Positions 7,797 through 16,685 of a stretch of DNA of 64,000 bases are shown piece by piece (within the stretch, counting starts at the first letter, position 1; each line of letters opens with the position of its first letter). A program made the translations under genes and the position numbers. Under the pieces are notes generated by a model that searched no databases, had not been told where the DNA came from, and was given only the letters and a program-made list of their open reading frames with translations. This DNA is from Flavobacteriaceae bacterium (lineage in GTDB: Bacteria > Bacteroidota > Bacteroidia > Flavobacteriales > Weeksellaceae), in assembly GCA_030538275.1 (NCBI GenBank), contig JAUNUH010000006.1, positions 62,001-126,000 on the forward strand, in the 5' to 3' direction.

Positions 7797-9965
7797 ATGA
7801 AAAAATCAATATTCACCACACTTTCAATCTTCATTTTTGCCCACGCATTTGCGCAGCAAAAATGGAATTATCCCAAAACTCCGAAAATTCCGGTGTATGA
7901 TACTATTTGGGGTAAGGTGATTCAGGATGATTATCGGTGGATGGAAAACTCAAAGGATACCATTTTCACCAAATGGCTGAAAGAACAAGCAGATTATACC
8001 AATAATGTATTGGAAAAAATTCCCGGCATTGAAAAACTTCAGGCGGAATATATGCAGGCTCAAGATGAGGGTGGTAAAACCTACGATCCGGTTGTATCTG
8101 GTAAATCGGGAGTTGTTTTTGCCTTGAACGAACCCGGATCTCAATCCTACAAAGTATATTTCTATCGGTACAGCACCAAAAATATGGAACTGATCTTGGA
8201 TCCGGAAAAATTGATACCCGGAAAAATATCAGAACTGGCAAACATTCCTTTCTTTAGCCAAAACGAAAAATATTTGGCTTTGCCTTTAACGATTTCTGAA
8301 ACCGGAAAACAGACGATGGAGTATAAAATCTGGGATGTCTCAACAGGGAAGTTCGTCGAAGCGGATCAATCTTTTTCCTATTTCAGGTTTACTGACAAAG
8401 ATGATGAAATCATTTATGACAAATCAGATCCAAAAAGTCCGGTTCCACAACAATTCGCTAGCTCTTGGCTGCACAAAATTGGACAATCAAAGGACAAAGA
8501 TTTAATGCTGTTGGATCACGAAAAATACCCCGAATTGCTCAATTTACCTGGATTTACACCCGGCATATTTTTTCTTCCAAAAAGTAATTATGTTCTGGCT
8601 GTAAAGCCATTGACACAATCCATTTATTGGGAAGCATTTATTGCCCCGGTAACAGAATTAAGAAATGAACGTATCCATTGGAAAGCACTGACCGTTCGTG
8701 CTGACGAAGTACCGGTTTATGGAATTGAACTTGCGGGTGATAAAGCTTTTTTTCTGAGTTCTAAGAATGAACCCGGCAATGCAGTGCGCATGACAACTCT
8801 GCCCAATGGTGATTTTTCAAAATCAAAATTGATTTTCAGGCCAGAGGTAGGTTGGAATGTAAGTTCCATCAGCAGGTCACAGAATTATTTATTGATCAGT
8901 ACATCCAAAAATGGGGTAGAATCCCGGATTTTTGCCTATCAAATTGCATCCGGTAAAATGAAAGAATTAAAAACCGGAATGAAAGGAAATTTTTCAATCG
9001 TCAATGTTCATCCTTCATCAGATAAAATTTTATTTACTATTGAAGCTTGGAATATACAACGCGGCAACTACTTTGAATACGACCTGAATGCCAATAAACA
9101 AGTTGTAGGAAAATTTGCTGCTAATCCTGCTAACTCTATTGATCACAATTTGGTGGTTGAGCAAATTGAAATTGCTTCGCATGATGGTGAAATGGTTCCG
9201 GTAAGTATAGTATATGATAAACGTTATTTTAAAAAAGACGGAAGGCACCGTATAGAAATGACCGGCTATGGAGCTTATGGCCTCTCTCAAAGACCTGGAT
9301 ATCTGGGAACTGAAAATCCAAAACTGAGCCGTGGCTTTGCATTGGTTACAGCCCACGTGCGGGGTGGCGGAGAAAAGGGCGGTGCTTGGCATAAAGCGGC
9401 ACAAAAGGAATTAAAACCAAATACCTGGAAAGATTTTATTGCCACTGCCGAATACCTGCTTGCGCAGAAATACACTTCTTCTGATTTATTAAGCATTACC
9501 GGTGGAAGTGCCGGTGGAATTTTAATCGGAAGATCAGTTACTGAGCGTCCCGATCTGTTTGCTGTAGCAATTCCGAAAGTAGGTATGATGAATATAATGA
9601 GAGGCGAATTCTCAATAAACCCGATTGGTGTTTTAAATGAATTTGGCACCATTAAAAAAGAAGATGAGGCAAAATGGTTATTTGAAATGGATGCAATGCA
9701 CAAAGTGAAAGCCGGGGTAAAATATCCTGCACAATTAATAACAGCCGGTAATCTCGATCCTAGAGTTGCAGTTTGGATGCCGGCAAAATATGCTGCCACC
9801 ATGCAGGATAAAAATGGCGGCAACAGTCCACAATTGCTTTTTGTGGATTTTGATAGCGGACATTTTGGGGCAGCCACCAAAGAAGAACGTGCCAGGCAAG
9901 ATGCCCTGATTTTGGCATTCGAACTTTGGCAAACGGGGCATCCCGATTTTCAACCGAAAAAATAA
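7797..9965 (+). CDS. secreted prolyl oligopeptidase-like S9A peptidase, paralogue 1
   Basis: The 722-residue product has a type I signal peptide cleaved after AHAFA, so it is exported, unlike the classic cytosolic prolyl oligopeptidase. An N-terminal beta-propeller region (~residues 70-425) precedes an alpha/beta-hydrolase domain. The triad reads Ser571 (GGSAGG), Asp654 (NLDPRV) and His689 (SGHFG). The S9A landmark HVRGGGEKGGAWHKA comes before the nucleophile. S9A enzymes cut short peptides after proline, with the propeller excluding folded proteins. Exact specificity cannot be read here. This is the first of six tandem paralogues and the only one without the palindromic leader upstream. Its 3' end (WQTGHPDFQPKK) recurs in four of the other five copies. 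Confidence 0.93.
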   Translation: MKKSIFTTLSIFIFAHAFAQQKWNYPKTPKIPVYDTIWGKVIQDDYRWMENSKDTIFTKWLKEQADYTNNVLEKIPGIEKLQAEYMQAQDEGGKTYDPVVSGKSGVVFALNEPGSQSYKVYFYRYSTKNMELILDPEKLIPGKISELANIPFFSQNEKYLALPLTISETGKQTMEYKIWDVSTGKFVEADQSFSYFRFTDKDDEIIYDKSDPKSPVPQQFASSWLHKIGQSKDKDLMLLDHEKYPELLNLPGFTPGIFFLPKSNYVLAVKPLTQSIYWEAFIAPVTELRNERIHWKALTVRADEVPVYGIELAGDKAFFLSSKNEPGNAVRMTTLPNGDFSKSKLIFRPEVGWNVSSISRSQNYLLISTSKNGVESRIFAYQIASGKMKELKTGMKGNFSIVNVHPSSDKILFTIEAWNIQRGNYFEYDLNANKQVVGKFAANPANSIDHNLVVEQIEIASHDGEMVPVSIVYDKRYFKKDGRHRIEMTGYGAYGLSQRPGYLGTENPKLSRGFALVTAHVRGGGEKGGAWHKAAQKELKPNTWKDFIATAEYLLAQKYTSSDLLSITGGSAGGILIGRSVTERPDLFAVAIPKVGMMNIMRGEFSINPIGVLNEFGTIKKEDEAKWLFEMDAMHKVKAGVKYPAQLITAGNLDPRVAVWMPAKYAATMQDKNGGNSPQLLFVDFDSGHFGAATKEERARQDALILAFELWQTGHPDFQPKK

Positions 9966-9973
9966 ACTATCCT

Positions 9974-9990
9974 ACCTTATCAAGGTTTTT
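9974..9990 (+). repeat. intergenic palindrome, half unit
   Basis: ACCTTATCAAGGTTTTT is a single copy of the short palindrome found between the S9 genes, here with one change from CCTTGTCAAGG. It lies in the 47-bp gap between paralogues 1 and 2. Confidence 0.8.
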
Positions 9991-10012
9991 CAAAAACAAA
10001 AAAATCTTTATT

Positions 10013-12172
10013 ATGAAAAAATCAATATTCACCACACTTTCAATCTTCATTTTTGCCCACGCATTTGCGCAGCAAAAATGGAATTATCCAGAAACTCAAA
10101 AAATCCCGGTGTATGATACGATTTGGGGAAAAGTGTTACAAGATGATTACAGATGGATGGAAAAAACCGAGGATCCCAAATTTGTCAATTGGCTTAAAGA
10201 ACAGAATACTTTTTCGGAATCTGTAATTGATAAAATTCCTAATCAGGATAAGATTGCCGCCTCGCTGAAAGAGTTGATGACTGCTGTCGGAACTTTATAT
10301 GGTCAGGCAATGGGCAATGATGAAGTCGTGATTTACGGCAAATCATTGGCAACGGCTAATGCCACAAAAATCTACTACCGAAACCTTAAAACCAATAAAG
10401 AAAGACTGCTGCTGGACGGTGAAACTTATTTTCCCGGCAAAATTGCTTCTTTTTCTGAGCGGGCAATGAGTGATGACGGTAAGTACTTTAAATTTAATGC
10501 TTCGGAAGGCGGAAAAGAAAACGGAAAAATCCGCATTATGGATTTAAAAACTTTTTCCATTTTGCCCGAAGAACTCAACGGACGGGTTAGTGCTTTCATC
10601 AACATTAACGGCAAAAACTATGTGGCCTACACAGCTTCCGACAATGACAATGTACGTTCCGGTAAAATTATAGGCAGGAAAATCATGCTCCATTTGCCCG
10701 GAACAAATGTAACAGAGGATAAGACCATTGCCGATCTTGATAAAAATGCCGAAATGAACAGTATCGGAAAAGAATATTATTTGGCAGCACGCCAGCAAAA
10801 CAATAAAGACTACATATTCTTAAATGTTTTTGGCGCTTCCAATTATGCGCAAGTGTATTATAAAAATAAAAAAGACATTTTCGACACCAATATCCCTTGG
10901 AAAAATTATGTAATTCCGGAAGAGAAACAATTACCTCTAAGCCAGTCGCACATTGGGAATGATGTTTATTTCCTAACCTCAGTTAATAATCCGAAATATG
11001 AGTTAAGAAAATCCACGGTTCAGAATTCAAAAAATTCAGTATTGGTGTATGCACCGCCAACGGACTGGAAAATTAATAACGTACAAAGAGCAAAAGACTA
11101 TCTTGTAATTCAGATTACCAAAAACGAACTGGAATCAAAGAATTTTGCTTATCATTTGAAGAGCGGTAAAATCACGGAACTGAAAACCGGACTGCAGGGA
11201 ATTGTTTACATCACGCCTTTGGGCTTCGAAACCAATGAGGCTACGGCAGAATCTTCTTCCTGGACCAGTATTTCACCCAGATATAGTTACAACCTTGACA
11301 AAAGAAAATTGGTAAAAGGTATTTTCTATTCCAAAATTAATTTACCCGAAAATCCCTATTTGGTAGCGGAAGAATTGGAAATTCCTTCTCACGATGGTGT
11401 GCTGGTACCTATTTCCGTAGTTTATGACCGCCGATATCTTAAAAAGGACGGCAGCAATATCTGCATTCTGTATGGATATGGTGCATTTGGCATAAGCAGA
11501 ACGCCAAATTATGATTTACTTCCATTCCTTTCAGATCGTGGAGTGATACATGTGACGGCTCATGTTCGAGGTGGCGGTGAAAAAGGTGACGACTGGCATA
11601 TTGCAGGTATGAAATCCAACAAACACAACTCATGGAAAGACATGGTAGCTGCCGCAGAATATTTAATAAAAAACAAATACACATCACCTGAAAAGCTTTC
11701 ATTGGAGGGTGCAAGTGCAGGCGGACAATTGGTGGGTCGAGCACTTACTTATCGTCCGGATTTGTTTAGGGCAGCAATGGTAAAAGTAGGCGTGCTGAAT
11801 ACGATGCGGGGAGAATTTACGCCCAATCCATCACCAATTGGAGGCGAATATGGAACATTAAAAGACGAAAAAGAAGCAGGATACTTGTATGATGCAGATG
11901 CCTATCATCAAACAAAACCGGGCACAAAATATCCGGCACAATTCATAACAGCCGGCTACAATGACCCACGTGTCATCGTTTGGCAACCGGCAAAATATGC
12001 AGCAGCCATGCAATCGGCAGATGTTTCCGGAAATCCACAGCTTTTAGTTACCGAATTTGAGGGTGGCCATTTTGGAGGTTCCGGTATGGATGCCTGGATA
12101 AAACAGAATTCCCAGGAAATTGCATTTATACTTTGGCAATGCGGAGATAAAGATTTTCAACCGAAAGAATAA
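10013..12172 (+). CDS. secreted prolyl oligopeptidase-like S9A peptidase, paralogue 2
   Basis: The 719-residue product begins at the ATG at 10013. An in-frame ATG at 9926 lies inside the previous gene and gives no signal peptide. The first 77 nucleotides are identical to those of paralogues 1 and 4, while the rest is well diverged. The triad is intact: Ser568 (GASAGG), Asp651 (YNDPRV), His686 (GGHFGG). The S9A motif HVRGGGEKGDDWHIA is present. The C-terminus is the most divergent of the set (WQCGDKDFQPKE instead of WQTGHPDFQPKK). The propeller differs enough from its neighbours to suggest a different substrate preference, which is inference. Confidence 0.92.
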   Translation: MKKSIFTTLSIFIFAHAFAQQKWNYPETQKIPVYDTIWGKVLQDDYRWMEKTEDPKFVNWLKEQNTFSESVIDKIPNQDKIAASLKELMTAVGTLYGQAMGNDEVVIYGKSLATANATKIYYRNLKTNKERLLLDGETYFPGKIASFSERAMSDDGKYFKFNASEGGKENGKIRIMDLKTFSILPEELNGRVSAFININGKNYVAYTASDNDNVRSGKIIGRKIMLHLPGTNVTEDKTIADLDKNAEMNSIGKEYYLAARQQNNKDYIFLNVFGASNYAQVYYKNKKDIFDTNIPWKNYVIPEEKQLPLSQSHIGNDVYFLTSVNNPKYELRKSTVQNSKNSVLVYAPPTDWKINNVQRAKDYLVIQITKNELESKNFAYHLKSGKITELKTGLQGIVYITPLGFETNEATAESSSWTSISPRYSYNLDKRKLVKGIFYSKINLPENPYLVAEELEIPSHDGVLVPISVVYDRRYLKKDGSNICILYGYGAFGISRTPNYDLLPFLSDRGVIHVTAHVRGGGEKGDDWHIAGMKSNKHNSWKDMVAAAEYLIKNKYTSPEKLSLEGASAGGQLVGRALTYRPDLFRAAMVKVGVLNTMRGEFTPNPSPIGGEYGTLKDEKEAGYLYDADAYHQTKPGTKYPAQFITAGYNDPRVIVWQPAKYAAAMQSADVSGNPQLLVTEFEGGHFGGSGMDAWIKQNSQEIAFILWQCGDKDFQPKE

Positions 12173-12180
12173 ATTACTCC

Positions 12181-12216
12181 AACCTTGTCAAGGTTCAGAA
12201 CCTTGACAAGGTTTTT
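12181..12216 (+). repeat. intergenic palindrome, full unit with T-tract
   Basis: Two CCTTGTCAAGG-type cores in inverted orientation are joined by TTCAGAA and followed by TTTTT. The arms pair over about 14 bp, and each arm is itself palindromic. It lies in the 64-bp gap between paralogues 2 and 3. The shape resembles an intrinsic terminator or attenuator, although the same-strand genes continue. Confidence 0.85.
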
Positions 12217-12236
12217 AAAGCAAAAAATGAAATGTT

Positions 12237-14399
12237 ATGAAAAAATTAATTTTTACCACACTCACAATTTTCATTTTCGCCCATGCATTTGCACAGCAAA
12301 AATGGAATTATCCAGAAACTCAAAAAATCCCGGTGTATGATACGATTTGGGGAAAAGTAATTCAAGATGATTACCGATGGATGGAGGATTTGAAAGATCC
12401 GAAAGTTGTTGATTGGTTCAAAACTCAACATAATTTCACCCATTCTGTTTTAGAAAAAATTCCTAATCAATCCAAACTCATCAGCGAGCTGAAATCGTTT
12501 AAGGGAAAAGAATCCGTTCAATTCGACTTTGTTGCATTGAGGGGAGAACGTTTTTTTTACTATAAAACAGATTTGGGTCTCGGATTAAAAAAACTTTATT
12601 ACCGTGATGGCAACGATGGAAAAGAAGTCTTGATATTTGATCCCGAATCATTAAAACAAGATAAACCGATAGAATTTTATGCTGATATTAATGCTGATGC
12701 TACAATTGCTTTGCTAAATATCAGTAAGGGCGGGACGGAAATTGGTGATATTTATTTTTTAGACATAAAAACGGGGAAAATGTTTAATGATATAGTAAGG
12801 CACAGTATGGGAGCTTATTTCCCAATTGGTTCTGTAAACGAAGTCGTGTATGTACAGGCAAAAAATTATGATGTACATGACCCTGAACTGAAACTGAATA
12901 TGCCCTTAAAAATGCACAAAATAGGAACGCCGCTTGCCAAAGATATCATCCTTTTCAGCAAAGATAAATATCCGGAAATTTCTGCTGAACCAGGTGCTGA
13001 ACCACGAATCGATTTTAAACAAAATTCGCCATTTATGGTACTTGGTTTTTGGTCATCAGAAAAATACTGGAGCTATTATTATGCACCAAAAAATGAACTT
13101 TATAAACCGAAAATAAACTGGAAACAACTAACACATACTTCCGATAAAATCATTGGGGAAGAAGTGCATGGAACAGATATTTACTTTTTAACTTCAAAAA
13201 ACAATCCTTATTTTGATATCATTAAAACTTCGTTGAATAATCCCAACATTGCATCTGCAAAAGTAATTAACAGAGGTACAGAAGAATGGAAAATCAGGAA
13301 TGGTTCTTTATATGGTTCTAATGATTATTTGATTATCAATCTTAGCCGAAACGAACTTGAAATAAAACCGGTTTTATACCACTACAAAACTGATAAAACA
13401 TTAACATTAAACACCGGCCTAAAAGGCAGTATGTACAGTTTTATTCCAGATAATCAACAGAAATTATTTATCTATAATGAAAGCTGGACTTTCCCTTCAA
13501 CATTTTATGTATACAATCTTCAATCAAAGCAGTTTGAACGTAATTTTATGCAGCCAAAGATGGATAATGAAAAATTAAAGAATCTGGTTTCGGAGGAAGT
13601 GGAAGTGCCATCGTGGGACGGAGCAATGGTTCCGCTTACTATTGTCTATGACAAAGAAAAACTAAAAAAAGATGGAAGCAATACTGTCTATTTGCGTGGC
13701 TATGGAGCTTTTGGAATTAATTATACACCGGCATTCAACGAGTCTTTGTTGCCAATGCTAAAACGAGGTGTAATCGTTGCGTATGCACACATTCGCGGTG
13801 GTGGTGAAAAAGGAGACGAATGGCATAAAGCAGGTATGAAGGAAAACAAACCAAATTCCTGGAAAGATTTCCATGCCTGTGCAGAATATCTTATCAATCA
13901 TAAATATACTTCAGCTCAAAAAATAGTCGCAAATGGTTCAAGCGGAGCCGGATTGTTTATTGGTCGCGCCATTCAAACTCGTCCCGATCTTTATAAAGCG
14001 GCCATTATGGATGTTGCGGTGTTAAATGCAATAAGAATCGAAAGTTCACCGCAAGGAAATTTGGTTATTGGAGAAATTGGTTCGATTAAAAACCAAGAAG
14101 ACTTTCCAGCTATATATGAAATGGACGCTTACCACCACATCGAGAAAGGAGGAAAATATCCTGCACAACTCATTACCACCGGAATGAACGATTATAGAGT
14201 GCAAGCAAGCATGCCGGGTTCGTTTGCAGCAAAAATGCAGGATAATAATGCATCCGATAATCCGGTACTGCTATATGTCAATTTTGATGGCGGTCACTTT
14301 GGAGCTTTAGAAACTGAAGCAAAATACATAGAAGATGCCCAAAGAATTGCCTTTCTTCTCTGGCAAACTGGCCACCCAGATTTTCAACCGAAAAAGTAA
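12237..14399 (+). CDS. secreted S9A peptidase, paralogue 3, altered nucleophile motif
   Basis: This 720-residue exported paralogue has the signal peptide, propeller and hydrolase domain of the group. The landmark HIRGGGEKGDEWHKA is present. Asp652 (MNDYRV) and His687 (GGHFG) are in place. The nucleophile elbow differs: residues 567-572 read GSSGAG, with Ser569 aligned to the catalytic serine. The usual glycine two positions after the serine is alanine, so the GxSxG pattern is broken. Ser568 offers a second serine in the elbow. It could still be active with changed geometry, or it could be impaired. The C-terminal tail WQTGHPDFQPKK is kept. Confidence 0.9.
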   Translation: MKKLIFTTLTIFIFAHAFAQQKWNYPETQKIPVYDTIWGKVIQDDYRWMEDLKDPKVVDWFKTQHNFTHSVLEKIPNQSKLISELKSFKGKESVQFDFVALRGERFFYYKTDLGLGLKKLYYRDGNDGKEVLIFDPESLKQDKPIEFYADINADATIALLNISKGGTEIGDIYFLDIKTGKMFNDIVRHSMGAYFPIGSVNEVVYVQAKNYDVHDPELKLNMPLKMHKIGTPLAKDIILFSKDKYPEISAEPGAEPRIDFKQNSPFMVLGFWSSEKYWSYYYAPKNELYKPKINWKQLTHTSDKIIGEEVHGTDIYFLTSKNNPYFDIIKTSLNNPNIASAKVINRGTEEWKIRNGSLYGSNDYLIINLSRNELEIKPVLYHYKTDKTLTLNTGLKGSMYSFIPDNQQKLFIYNESWTFPSTFYVYNLQSKQFERNFMQPKMDNEKLKNLVSEEVEVPSWDGAMVPLTIVYDKEKLKKDGSNTVYLRGYGAFGINYTPAFNESLLPMLKRGVIVAYAHIRGGGEKGDEWHKAGMKENKPNSWKDFHACAEYLINHKYTSAQKIVANGSSGAGLFIGRAIQTRPDLYKAAIMDVAVLNAIRIESSPQGNLVIGEIGSIKNQEDFPAIYEMDAYHHIEKGGKYPAQLITTGMNDYRVQASMPGSFAAKMQDNNASDNPVLLYVNFDGGHFGALETEAKYIEDAQRIAFLLWQTGHPDFQPKK

Positions 14400-14406
14400 T
14401 CAATGC

Positions 14407-14424
14407 AACCTTGTCAAGGTTTTT
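14407..14424 (+). repeat. intergenic palindrome, half unit
   Basis: AACCTTGTCAAGGTTTTT lies in the 47-bp gap between paralogues 3 and 4. The following leader up to the ATG differs from the paralogue 2 leader by a single base. Confidence 0.85.
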
Positions 14425-14446
14425 CGAAAACAAAAAAATCTTTATT

Positions 14447-16621
14447 ATGAAAAAATCAATATTCACCACACTTTCAATCTTCATTTTTGCCCACGCATTT
14501 GCGCAGCAAAAATGGAATTATCCACCCACTCCAAAAATCCCGGTGTACGATACCATTTGGGGAAAGGTGATACAGGATGATTACAGGTGGATGGAGGATT
14601 TGAGGGATCCCAAAGTGAAAGATTGGTTCGAGGCGCAGAATAATTTTGCAGAACATTATTTGAACCTGCTGAATGGCATGGATGAACTGATTGCCGAATG
14701 GAAATTGTTTGACAAATTATTGCCCGACGCTTACACCTATCTTAGCCATTGGATAGGGGATAAGATTTTTTATAGCAAATTTTCACCCGGTGAAGTATTA
14801 CCAAAACTGTATGTTTTCAATCGGAAAATTACGAAAGAAACACTGTTGTTTGACCCTGCAAATTTCGAAGGTAAAAGGGTAAACCTGATGTTTTTTTCAC
14901 CGAGTGATAACGGGAAATTTGCTGCTGTGGGCATTGCCGAAGGTGGAAGTGAAATTACAACCATAAAAATTTTAGATGTAGAGAAAAACAACTTTTTGAG
15001 GAATGAAATCTTTCCCACAGCAGGCTTTCCTCAGGGCGTTTCCTGGACAGCGGATAACAAAGGTTTTTTTTACGTAAAACTTTCGGGCACTGATACAAAA
15101 GACCCAAACCTGCTCCTCAATACCAAAGCAATGTTTCATCGAATAGGAACAGATCCCAAAAACGATGTCGATTATTTCAGCAACAGTTCCTTTCCTGATT
15201 TAGATGTAAAACCATTGGAATTTCCCTCGGTTTATACTGTGAAAAATTCTCCCGATTACTACCTTACCGAACGAGGCATTACCGGCGGTAACCGGCATTT
15301 CTATATTGGCAATAAGAAAAACGGTCAATTTTCAAAAGAGCTTAAAGTACTTATCCGTCCTGAGAACAATGTACGAGCTGCTCCAATTATCATTGGAAAT
15401 AACATTTACATCATTACTTACGATAATGCGCCAAATTTCAAACTGGTTCGAATGAATGCTAAAAATCCCGATTGGAGCAAAGCGGAAACTATAGTCCCGG
15501 AAATGAAGGACAAAGTATTGAGAACTGCGCTATACACCCGAAATCATCTGCTGCTGAGTTATTTCGATGGAATCAACTCGACACTTTATCGCTATCATCT
15601 GAAGAATAAAAAATTGGAACCCATTGATTTACCCTATTCCGGACAGGTCAGTGCTACGGTAATGGATATTGAAAAAGAAGTAGTAGCCGTAAAAATAAAT
15701 AGCTGGATAAAGCCAAGTGAAGAATTTTACCTGAATCTTTCAACAGCACAATTTGGCAATTCTGCATTCAACAAGCCGATGGAAATGCCTTATAAATACC
15801 GGGATTTGGTAGTGGAAGAGTTGGAAGTGGCAAGCCATGATGGCACAATGGTTCCACTCTCCATATTTTATAAGAAGGGATTGAGAAAAGACCGTCAGAA
15901 TTATGTTTTGATGATAGGCTATGGTGCTTATGGAATTCCGCTTACCCCAAGATTTTTCAATTATGCCGTTTCATTGGCAAGCCGCGAAAACGTAATCGTA
16001 GCCGTAGCGCATGTGCGTGGAGGCGGTGAAAAAGGTGCTGCCTGGCGAATGGGCGGATATAAGCAAACGAAACCCAACACGTGGAAAGATTTTATTGCTT
16101 GTGCGGAGTATTTTGTAAAAGAAAATTACACCATTCCTGCACGCATTGCTGCCCATGCCGAAAGTGCCGGTGGAATTCTTATCAGTCGTTCCATAACAGA
16201 GCGACCGGATTTATTTGGAGCGGTGATCAATCAGGTTGGCGTATCCAATATTTTAAGAGCTGAGTTTTCTCATGCAGGGCAATCGAATATCGGCGAGTTT
16301 GGGACCATAAAAAACGAAAAGGAATTTTATGCATTGCTGGAAATGGATGGGGTGCAACACGTGAAAAAAGGGGTCAACTATCCTGCCGTACTGGCAACTT
16401 CCGGCTTCAATGATTTGCGTGTGGCTCCGTGGCAAAACGGAAAATTCATCAGCGCTCTTCAATCCGCTTCGCCCAACAATCCGAAACCGTTTCTTTTTTA
16501 TACAAATTTCAGTGCCGGCCATGCTGTAACCGATTTAGATATGCTTTACGGCACTTTAGCCAAGCAAATTGCCTTTGCATTCTGGCAAACTGGCCACCCA
16601 GATTTTCAACCGAAGAAATAA
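14447..16621 (+). CDS. secreted S9A peptidase, paralogue 4, altered nucleophile motif
   Basis: The 724-residue product starts at the ATG at 14447; an upstream in-frame ATG at 14411 falls in the intergenic leader. The signal peptide and first 77 nucleotides match paralogues 1 and 2 exactly. The landmark HVRGGGEKGAAWRMG lacks the usual histidine (WH is WR here). The nucleophile region reads AESAGG with Ser573, so the glycine two before the serine is alanine. Asp656 (FNDLRV) is kept. His692 (AGHAV) is kept but sits in a different local context from the GHFG of paralogues 1, 2, 3 and 6. This is the most divergent catalytic domain of the six and may have a shifted activity. The tail WQTGHPDFQPKK is conserved. 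Confidence 0.9.
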   Translation: MKKSIFTTLSIFIFAHAFAQQKWNYPPTPKIPVYDTIWGKVIQDDYRWMEDLRDPKVKDWFEAQNNFAEHYLNLLNGMDELIAEWKLFDKLLPDAYTYLSHWIGDKIFYSKFSPGEVLPKLYVFNRKITKETLLFDPANFEGKRVNLMFFSPSDNGKFAAVGIAEGGSEITTIKILDVEKNNFLRNEIFPTAGFPQGVSWTADNKGFFYVKLSGTDTKDPNLLLNTKAMFHRIGTDPKNDVDYFSNSSFPDLDVKPLEFPSVYTVKNSPDYYLTERGITGGNRHFYIGNKKNGQFSKELKVLIRPENNVRAAPIIIGNNIYIITYDNAPNFKLVRMNAKNPDWSKAETIVPEMKDKVLRTALYTRNHLLLSYFDGINSTLYRYHLKNKKLEPIDLPYSGQVSATVMDIEKEVVAVKINSWIKPSEEFYLNLSTAQFGNSAFNKPMEMPYKYRDLVVEELEVASHDGTMVPLSIFYKKGLRKDRQNYVLMIGYGAYGIPLTPRFFNYAVSLASRENVIVAVAHVRGGGEKGAAWRMGGYKQTKPNTWKDFIACAEYFVKENYTIPARIAAHAESAGGILISRSITERPDLFGAVINQVGVSNILRAEFSHAGQSNIGEFGTIKNEKEFYALLEMDGVQHVKKGVNYPAVLATSGFNDLRVAPWQNGKFISALQSASPNNPKPFLFYTNFSAGHAVTDLDMLYGTLAKQIAFAFWQTGHPDFQPKK

Positions 16622-16627
16622 CCAATT

Positions 16628-16664
16628 AAACCTTTTCAAGGTTCAGAACCTTGACAAGGTTTTT
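16628..16664 (+). repeat. intergenic palindrome, full unit with T-tract
   Basis: This is the same double palindrome as at 12181, with one core changed to CCTTTTCAAGG and again followed by TTTTT. It lies in the 64-bp gap between paralogues 4 and 5. Confidence 0.85.
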
Positions 16665-16685
16665 CGAAAACAAAAAAGCCACATC

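Noticed and set aside
9287..9880. Long minus-strand frame of 197 codons inside S9 paralogue 1
   Set aside because: It is a shadow of the conserved hydrolase domain; similar antisense openings appear in other copies and none looks protein-like.
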